This document shows positions 58,571 to 64,000 of a stretch of 64,000 nucleotides of DNA, one piece after another. Position 1 is the stretch's first letter; every line of letters starts with the position of its first letter. The notes below the pieces were generated by a model that did not search any database, had not been told where the DNA came from, and was given only the letters and a program-made list of their open reading frames with translations. This DNA is from Vibrio sp. CDRSL-10 TSBA (GTDB taxonomy: Bacteria > Pseudomonadota > Gammaproteobacteria > Enterobacterales > Vibrionaceae). The stretch spans positions 1,178,001-1,242,000 of the forward strand of contig CP155566.1 of the NCBI GenBank assembly GCA_039696685.1, read 5' to 3'. A program made the position numbers and the translations under genes.

Positions 58571-59158
58571 GTCGGTATGACTTGGTGCGCTGTATTCTCT
58601 GACTGCACTTCTGCACTTCTGTATTTGTCCGGCTTTTGTCTGCACTTGCAATTTGCACGGTTTCGGCAGCTCTTCCCTGATACGCCTGGCCTAATATCTT
58701 GCTTGCTGAATTCGTTGGGCTGTTCTTATAAAGCGCTGCATTTTTTACTGATGGTGCTTGTGATGCCTGGTATTTTGCTTCGCGCTTTGCTCATACAGCA
58801 GAGCCCGATGTTTTTCCCGGACCTGAAAGAGAATAAAGTGTGAAAGAAAGCAAACGTTGCAAAAAACCAAGGTTGCCAGAAAGCAAAGGTTGCAGAAAAC
58901 CAAGGCTTACAGAAAACAAAGGCTTACAGAAAACAAAGGCTGACAGAGAAGAAACGCTAACTGCCATGCTGACAGACAGTTGCGGCGAAACATCATATAT
59001 CAGAAGTTGGAATCGCTACGGCATAACTTACGCTGCAGCTTTAGGGAAGGCAGAGAGCTTGCCTGACAGTGAAGCCATCCCACAAGCTGGGCTGGCAGGT
59101 ATTGGTTACCTGACCGATGATATTAGTTAACTGGCCGATATTGATTAACTGACAGGCA
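58571..59158. other. Region without a convincing gene between nhaC and fdhA
   Basis: Two rightward open frames (58577-58843 with 88 codons, 58840-59130 with 96 codons) lack recognisable similarity and good ribosome sites. The second runs through a 17-base tandem repeat (58870-58953) whose units are not multiples of three, giving a Lys-rich low-complexity start. I do not call either a gene, though a degraded one is possible. Confidence 0.5.
58870..58953. repeat. 17-base tandem repeat
   Basis: Five units of AGGYTNNCAGAAAACAA type starting at 58870, 58887, 58903, 58920 and 58937. The third and fourth are identical; the second is one base shorter. Confidence 0.85.
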
Positions 59159-59160
59159 TA

Positions 59161-59191
59161 AAAAAGCCGCAGAACAGGTCTGCGGCTTTTC
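59161..59191. terminator. Bidirectional terminator at the 3' end of fdhA
   Basis: AAAAAGCCGCAGA (59161-59173) pairs with TCTGCGGCTTTT (59180-59191). It is flanked by A5 on the left, so it serves the leftward fdhA gene and any rightward transcript. Confidence 0.88.
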
Positions 59192-59224
59192 ATGACTTAA
59201 CTTCCGAGAAGAGGTTGGGTCATA

Positions 59225-60427
59225 TTATTTAGAGATGAACTCACCGTGCGGGTCGATAACGAATTTCTTCGCTGCGCCGCCGTCGAAGTCTGCATAGCCT
59301 TGTGGTGCCTGATCCAGAGAGATCATCTGCACGTTTACTGCATCTGCAATCTTAACTTTATCAAACAGGATAGATTGCATCAGACCACGGTGGTACTTCA
59401 TGGTCGGACACTGACCAGTGTGGAATGAGTGAGACTTAGCCCAGCCCAGACCAAAGCGCATGCTAAGTGCACCTTCGCGTGCTGCTTCATCTTTAGCACC
59501 CGGGTCGTCAGTCACGTACAGACCAGGGATACCGATAGAGCCACCTGCGCGGGTGATCTGCATTGCAGAGTTCAGTACTGTCGCTGGCGCTTCTTCTTTG
59601 TGGCCACAGCCACAGCCGTGCGCTTCAAAGCCTACACAGTCAACGAAACAGTCAACTTCACGTTCGTTCAGAATTGCTTCCAGTTTGTCTTCCATGCTGC
59701 CTTCTTCACGAAGGTCGATGGTTTCACAACCGAAGCTGCGTGCCTGAGCCAGACGATCTTCAATCATGTCGCCGACGATAACACACGCTGCACCCAGCAG
59801 TTGAGCGGATACGGCCGCTGCCAGACCTACCGGGCCTGCACCAGCGATGTAAACGGTTGAACCCGGGCCGACACCTGCGGTTACACAACCGTGGAAACCG
59901 GTTGGGAAGATGTCAGACAGCAGAGTCAGATCCTGAATTTTTTCACGTGCCTGATCCGGATCTGGGAATTTCAGCAGGTTGAAGTCTGCGTATGGAACCA
60001 TGACGTATTCAGCCTGGCCACCAACCCAGCCACCCATGTCAACGTAGCCGTAAGCTGCGCCAGGACGAGCAGGGTTTACATTCAGACAGATACCGGTCAA
60101 ACCAGTTTTACAGTTGCGGCAACGGCCACAGGCGATGTTAAACGGTACCGATACGATATCGCCCACATCCACGAATTCTACGTCACGACCTTTTTCCAGG
60201 ATGATACCTGTGATTTCGTGACCCAGTACCAGACCTTCTTCAGCAGTCGTACGGCCACGCACCATGTGCTGGTCACTACCACAGATGTTGGTGGTCAGAA
60301 CTTTAAGGATAACACCGTGCTCGCACTTGCGGTTTCCAAGTGCCAGTTCAGGATAAGGGATAGATTCTACAGCAACTTTTCCTGGGCCTTTGTAGACAAC
60401 ACCACGGTTGGATTTTTCGTAGGACAT
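59225..60427 (-). CDS. fdhA: Glutathione-independent formaldehyde dehydrogenase (zinc MDR family)
   Basis: A 400-residue zinc-dependent medium-chain dehydrogenase. Catalytic zinc ligands are Cys49 (TTNICGSDQH) and His70/Glu71 (LGHEITG); structural zinc cysteines are 100, 103, 106 and 114 (CGRCRNCKTGLTGIC). The NAD-binding motif is VYIAGAGPVGLAAAVSAQ at about 190. The C-terminal half matches the FdhA group (GSIGIPGLYVTDDPG) that oxidises formaldehyde to formate without glutathione; related enzymes are dismutases. The start follows AGGAG. An unusual His/Gly insert EAHGCGCGHKEE is visible near 265. An inverted repeat upstream (60472-60495) may be an operator. Confidence 0.88.
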   Translation of the reverse strand: MSYEKSNRGVVYKGPGKVAVESIPYPELALGNRKCEHGVILKVLTTNICGSDQHMVRGRTTAEEGLVLGHEITGIILEKGRDVEFVDVGDIVSVPFNIACGRCRNCKTGLTGICLNVNPARPGAAYGYVDMGGWVGGQAEYVMVPYADFNLLKFPDPDQAREKIQDLTLLSDIFPTGFHGCVTAGVGPGSTVYIAGAGPVGLAAAVSAQLLGAACVIVGDMIEDRLAQARSFGCETIDLREEGSMEDKLEAILNEREVDCFVDCVGFEAHGCGCGHKEEAPATVLNSAMQITRAGGSIGIPGLYVTDDPGAKDEAAREGALSMRFGLGWAKSHSFHTGQCPTMKYHRGLMQSILFDKVKIADAVNVQMISLDQAPQGYADFDGGAAKKFVIDPHGEFISK

Positions 60428-60972
60428 AGGGTCTCCTTGTTGAGGCTTTTTATAGTTGTAGCGTTCCTTGACCAGACAAATTCAATTTTGTCTGGATAAC
60501 GTCGCGATGGGCGGGGCGGTCAAGGTCGTCATTCGGACGAGAATGTGACGGACAGTGACTGCCCCATAAAGCGGCGTTATTCGAGCGACTACAAACTTTG
60601 TTTGGTTTATCTGCTTGCTTTGCATAGCGGAAAATAGCCCTCAAGCGCTGCACCCATATGTCGCAATGCGCCGCGAAATGGTGCATTTACGACGCCTAGG
60701 GCCGATAAAAGAAGATGCTGAGAGTGCGCTCACAGAGGTGTGAAAAAGTTGAGTGATTTAGTCGGAAAAAGAAAAAACAGGCACGTAAATTGGCTGAGAG
60801 GCAATGATGTGAGACTTTTGTCAATTTAATGGTGGTTATTTTGGAATTAATGTTGTGTTTTTACCGTATGAAGCGTGTAATCTGGATATACATAACAATG
60901 CGTAATCCTAATAGCCACAAGGGGTGTAAGCGCTTTCACTCAGGTCTATTCGAAGAGTAGTACGACAACGTC
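60428..60972. other. Divergent gap between fdhA and the DHH gene
   Basis: 545 bases with no convincing gene. It holds the inverted repeat at 60472-60495 and must hold promoters for both directions. A 78-codon leftward frame here has no recognisable similarity. Confidence 0.5.
60472..60495. promoter_or_regulatory. Inverted repeat upstream of fdhA
   Basis: CCAGACAAA (60472-60480), six bases, TTTGTCTGG (60487-60495): perfect 9-bp arms, 45 bases before the fdhA start. Operator or leader hairpin; the binding protein is unknown. Confidence 0.5.
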
Positions 60973-61953
60973 ATGAAATTTTTTGAAATTGAACAGCTGA
61001 TAGCCAGCCTGAAAAATGAGCCGCGGGTGATTGTCCAGGCCCACGATTTTCCCGACCACGATGCGTTGTCATCGGCATTTGCGATGGCTTATTTGCTGCG
61101 CAAACAGGGACTGAATCCATTCATTACCTACAATGGTTTTATTGACCGCATCTCACTGCGCAATCTGATTCATTGGCTCAATATACCGATTGTTCAGCCG
61201 CATCAGCTGGCTTTGACTCCAAACGATAAAATCATAGTGGTGGACGGTTGCATTGGTGAAAAAAATGTCACCGATTTTCCCGGTCTGGAAGTCGGCGTGA
61301 TTGATCACCATCAGGTCAACGCGCCAGATTTTGTCTGGTTTGCTGACATCCGCCCGGATTATGGTTCTACTGCCACGATTATGGTCGAATACTTCAATCA
61401 GTTTGGGCTCGATATTCCGGCCAAGATTGCTACAGCGCTGCTGGTTGGACTGACCTTTGATACGGCCAATTTTACCCGCGCGGTCGGCGCGGCCGATATT
61501 AATGCTTTATTGCAGCTGCAGGCGAAAGCGGACATGGCGATGGTCAATCGCATCTGTCGTAATCAGATTGAGTTTCATGAGTTAAAACTGTTTGATACCT
61601 TGCTGGCGAATATGAAACGCGAAAAAAACTGCGCATTTGCGGCGCTGCCTGAAGGCTGCAGCAAAAATATGCTCGGTGTGCTGGGGGATTTCCTGCTCGG
61701 CGTGGATGAAATCGATATGGTGGTACTGAGCGCACGCAGTAAAGAAAAGACGTTTTTGTCACTGCGTTCTGAGTGTAAGCACAATAACGTCGCCCAGATT
61801 GTGCGCCGGGCACTGAATGATACCGGAATCGGTTTCGGTGGCGGCCATGCTCACATGGCGGGCGGTATTATTAATCATATGTACCAGCTGGCGGATGAAT
61901 TTGAGTACGTTTACGACCTGATAAAGCCTCAGTTACAACTCAAACAGGCCTGA
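60973..61953 (+). CDS. DHH-family phosphoesterase
   Basis: A 326-residue cytoplasmic protein with DHH motif I (HDFPDHDALSSA, about 24-35), the name-giving DHH (VIDHHQVNAP, about 113), a DTANFTR block and the C-terminal DHHA1 signature GGGHAHMAGG near 295. Such enzymes use metal ions to cleave phosphodiester or short nucleic-acid substrates (NrnA-like oligoribonucleases, cyclic dinucleotide phosphodiesterases); which one cannot be read from the sequence. It stands alone with a downstream hairpin. Confidence 0.85.
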   Translation: MKFFEIEQLIASLKNEPRVIVQAHDFPDHDALSSAFAMAYLLRKQGLNPFITYNGFIDRISLRNLIHWLNIPIVQPHQLALTPNDKIIVVDGCIGEKNVTDFPGLEVGVIDHHQVNAPDFVWFADIRPDYGSTATIMVEYFNQFGLDIPAKIATALLVGLTFDTANFTRAVGAADINALLQLQAKADMAMVNRICRNQIEFHELKLFDTLLANMKREKNCAFAALPEGCSKNMLGVLGDFLLGVDEIDMVVLSARSKEKTFLSLRSECKHNNVAQIVRRALNDTGIGFGGGHAHMAGGIINHMYQLADEFEYVYDLIKPQLQLKQA

Positions 61954-61962
61954 CAAATGAGA

Positions 61963-61986
61963 AGAGGGAGCTCAAAGGCTCCCTCT
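61963..61986 (+). terminator. Hairpin after the DHH gene
   Basis: AGAGGGAGC (61963-61971) / GCTCCCTCT (61978-61986), perfect 9-bp stem; only a weak T stretch follows. Confidence 0.6.
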
Positions 61987-62038
61987 GTTATATCCGATTT
62001 CCAATCAAAGCGACGGGCCGGACTTCTGTTCTGGCGGT

Positions 62039-64000
62039 TCAAATCAGGGTCATCAGCGGATCGCCACTGCTGACTCTGGTCGAGCTGGTGACAATCACAT
62101 CCAAATAATCATCGCTGTTGGTAATCACTATCGGTGTGGTGGTGTCATATCCGAGGGTGGTCAGCACTTGCAGGTCAAACTGTATCAGTAGTTGTCCCTG
62201 GACGACCTCCTGGCCTGCCTCAACCAGCAATTCAAATCCCTTGCCTTTGAGTTTGACCGTATCGATGCCGATGTGAATCAGCATTTCCACGCCGTCTTCA
62301 CTTTGCAGCCCGATCGAGTGATGGGTTTTGAATACCGAAGCGACTTTACCATTAAACGGCGCTCGCAGTTCTCCGCTCTCCGGGATGATGGCGACGCCTT
62401 GCCCGATAATTTCACTGGCGAAGGTAGGGTCACCAACCATAGATAAAGCGACTACCTGACCGGAAATCGGACTGCTGATTTGCGCAAAGGAGCGGCTTTT
62501 AGCTCGTTTCTGCCGGTAAGTTATACCTATCAGCTTTGTCGGACGCTTTTGTTCCCGCAGACGCCATTGTTTCCGATGGTACAGTAGTTCCTGCAGACGC
62601 CATTCTTTCCGCAGACACACTGGTTTTTTCAGACACCATTCTTTCCGCAGACACACTGGTTTTTTCAGACACCATTCTTTTCGTAGATAGCATAGCTTTT
62701 CCGCTTGCCTGGCTGTCTGGGGTAAAAAAGTAGGTGAGAGTGATCGCCAGCAGTAAAGTAAGCAGGGTGCCTAAAATTGTGGCATACACCGAGTTGTCCA
62801 CGCCCGTTGGCGGAATAATCTGCAGAATAGAAAACAGGCCCGGCATCGCCAGCGAATAGGCTTTGGCGTAAAAGAAGGCTGCGATACCTGAGCCGACTGC
62901 AGCAGATAAGCAGCCAAAAATAAACGGCCATCGTCTGGGCAGAGTAATGCAATATATCGCGGGTTCTGTGACGCCAAACATCGCTGTGACCGCCGCACTA
63001 CCAGCGTAAGCAACACTTTGTTGCTTGCGGTATTTCAATACAATTCCCAGACAAGCACCGACCTGGCCAAACACAGCGGGAAGCAATAGTGGTGGGATAA
63101 CATCAAAACCATTCACCGCGATGTTGCTCATCACTATAGGAGCCAGGCTCCAGTGGATGCCAAACACCACCAAGACTTGCCATATCGCTCCGATGATCAT
63201 ACCGGCAATGACCGGACTGGCGTGATACAAGAAGAACACGACAGTAGAGATCGCTTGGGCGATAGTAGTACTGAGCGGCCCGATGACCAGAAAGGTTAAC
63301 GGAATGGTGATCATCAGGCACAGAAATGGTGCCAGCCACTTATAAAGATATTCGGGTAGTGACTTAGGGATACGTCGCTCCAGCCAGACATTAAACCAAG
63401 TGGCGAATAAAACGGGAATCACCGAGTTTGAATAGTTAATAAACTGGAGGGGCAGGCCGAGAAAATCGGCTTGCTGGGGCGTCACTGCGGCCGCTTGTTG
63501 TGAAAAAAGCGCATCGACATGACTGGTAATCTCAGGGTGTACCAGGGCTCCGGCGATAGTGATCCCAAACAGTGGATTGGAGCCAAAATGTTTTGAAGCC
63601 GTATAACCGAGTAATACCGGCAGAAAGAAAAACACCGTATCGGCGGCAGAATAGAGGATACGGTAAGTGCCGGTATCGATACCCAACCATCCCATACTGA
63701 CACACAAAATTATGGTGCTTTTTAAAATGCCGGCTGCACTCAAAAACCAGAGAATAGGATTGAAAATGCTAGTAATGGTGTTGATTAGAGTGCTAACGTG
63801 CCCTGGAAAGTTGTGGTTTTCCGTAGTACCTATCAATGGTGTTACGGACTGATAGAGTTTCTCAACCTGGGTTCCGATGACGATCTGAAACAGACCTCCG
63901 GACAGCATCACAGAGATCACTTCCGGCAGCTGTTGAATCTCTTTCACTGCGTCTACGGGGATCTGTTTGAGCTGGAAGCGTAGACGGGTAGTGCAATGGG
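62039..64000 (-). pseudogene. PTS beta-glucoside-type EIIBCA transporter, partial at window end and frameshifted as sequenced
   Basis: A leftward gene that enters from the right edge. The first visible codons (about 63994-63940) encode the end of the EIIB active-site region, CTTRLRFQL, followed by an EIIC domain with about ten helices, a long Ser/Thr-rich linker with tandem repeats, and an EIIA(Glc-type) domain with the phospho-His in MLIHIGIDTV. The EIIC frame stops at 62499; removing one base of TTT 62507-62509 (GAAAC to GAAC on the coding strand) gives YNLPAERAKSRSFAQISSPI and joins the EIIA part ending at 62039. It phosphorylates and imports a sugar, probably a beta-glucoside; specificity is not certain. 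The true start lies outside the window. Confidence 0.88.
62565..62672. repeat. 36-base tandem repeat in the EIIC-EIIA linker
   Basis: Two nearly identical 36-base units (62601-62636 and 62637-62672) and a diverged third (62565-62600). They code 12-residue units of the type RMVSEKTSVSAE in the PTS protein's linker. Confidence 0.88.

Noticed and set aside
58577..59130. Two open frames downstream of nhaC
   Set aside because: No recognisable domains, weak start signals, and one is largely a 17-base tandem repeat whose unit length does not preserve reading frame.
113..62656. Mass pseudogenisation of housekeeping genes
   Set aside because: All breaks are single-base insertions in the identical GAAC/GTTC context and hit genes such as cydA, pal, tolQ and ruvB while the rest of each protein is perfectly conserved; a common technical cause fits better than decay.
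62565..62672. Possible CRISPR-like repeat array
   Set aside because: Units are contiguous with no unique spacers and are in frame inside the PTS linker; this is a coding tandem repeat.

Overview
The window looks like a chromosomal segment of a Vibrio or close relative (Vibrionaceae). The left 17 kb carries the usual vibrio housekeeping order yebC-ruvCAB-cydABX-ybgE-ybgC-tolQRAB-pal-cpoB-nadA, followed by a UPF0149 protein, a hybrid histidine kinase, alaE and tRNA-Ser(GGA). I cannot name the species from the sequence.

Directly after the tRNA comes a visibly AT-richer island of about 19 kb (roughly 17.2-37 kb) that encodes a complete DNA phosphorothioation (PT) system. Rightward: dptF-dptG-dptH (PT-dependent restriction), then a small membrane protein and an extra DGQHR (DndB-like) protein. 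Converging leftward: dndB-dndC-dndD-dndE (sulfur insertion into the DNA backbone) and the PT-associated putative methyltransferase. No dndA is present, so a housekeeping cysteine desulfurase presumably supplies the sulfur. A split YeeE/YedE sulfur-transport pair closes the island.

The most striking observation cuts across the window. Fourteen otherwise well-conserved genes are frameshifted or have an altered C-terminus (ruvC, ruvB, cydA, tolQ, pal, a histidine kinase, dptH, the DGQHR gene, dndD, cioA, an MFS exporter, iutA, iucD, a PTS gene). In every case removing one base from a GAAAC or GTTTC, restoring GAAC or GTTC, repairs the protein. GAAC/GTTC is the known PT consensus of one class of Dnd systems (E. 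coli B7A, Salmonella Cerro 87). I infer that these are base-calling errors at modified sites, i.e. the assembly carries an accidental footprint of the modification made by the island it encodes. The genes are probably intact in the cell.

The right part (37-64 kb) is accessory metabolism. It holds a second, short-Q-loop bd-type oxidase (cioAB plus a DUF2474 peptide), two coupled small membrane proteins, an ERIC repeat, a secreted esterase and a MarR regulator. An aerobactin locus in unusual arrangement follows: iucC divergent from MFS exporter-iutA-iucA/iucB fusion-iucD, with a Fur-box-like site between. Next are a response regulator/periplasmic binding protein/hybrid kinase operon, NhaC, a zinc formaldehyde dehydrogenase, a DHH phosphoesterase and a PTS EIIBCA transporter cut by the window end. 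Several genes here carry short in-frame tandem repeats in linker regions.
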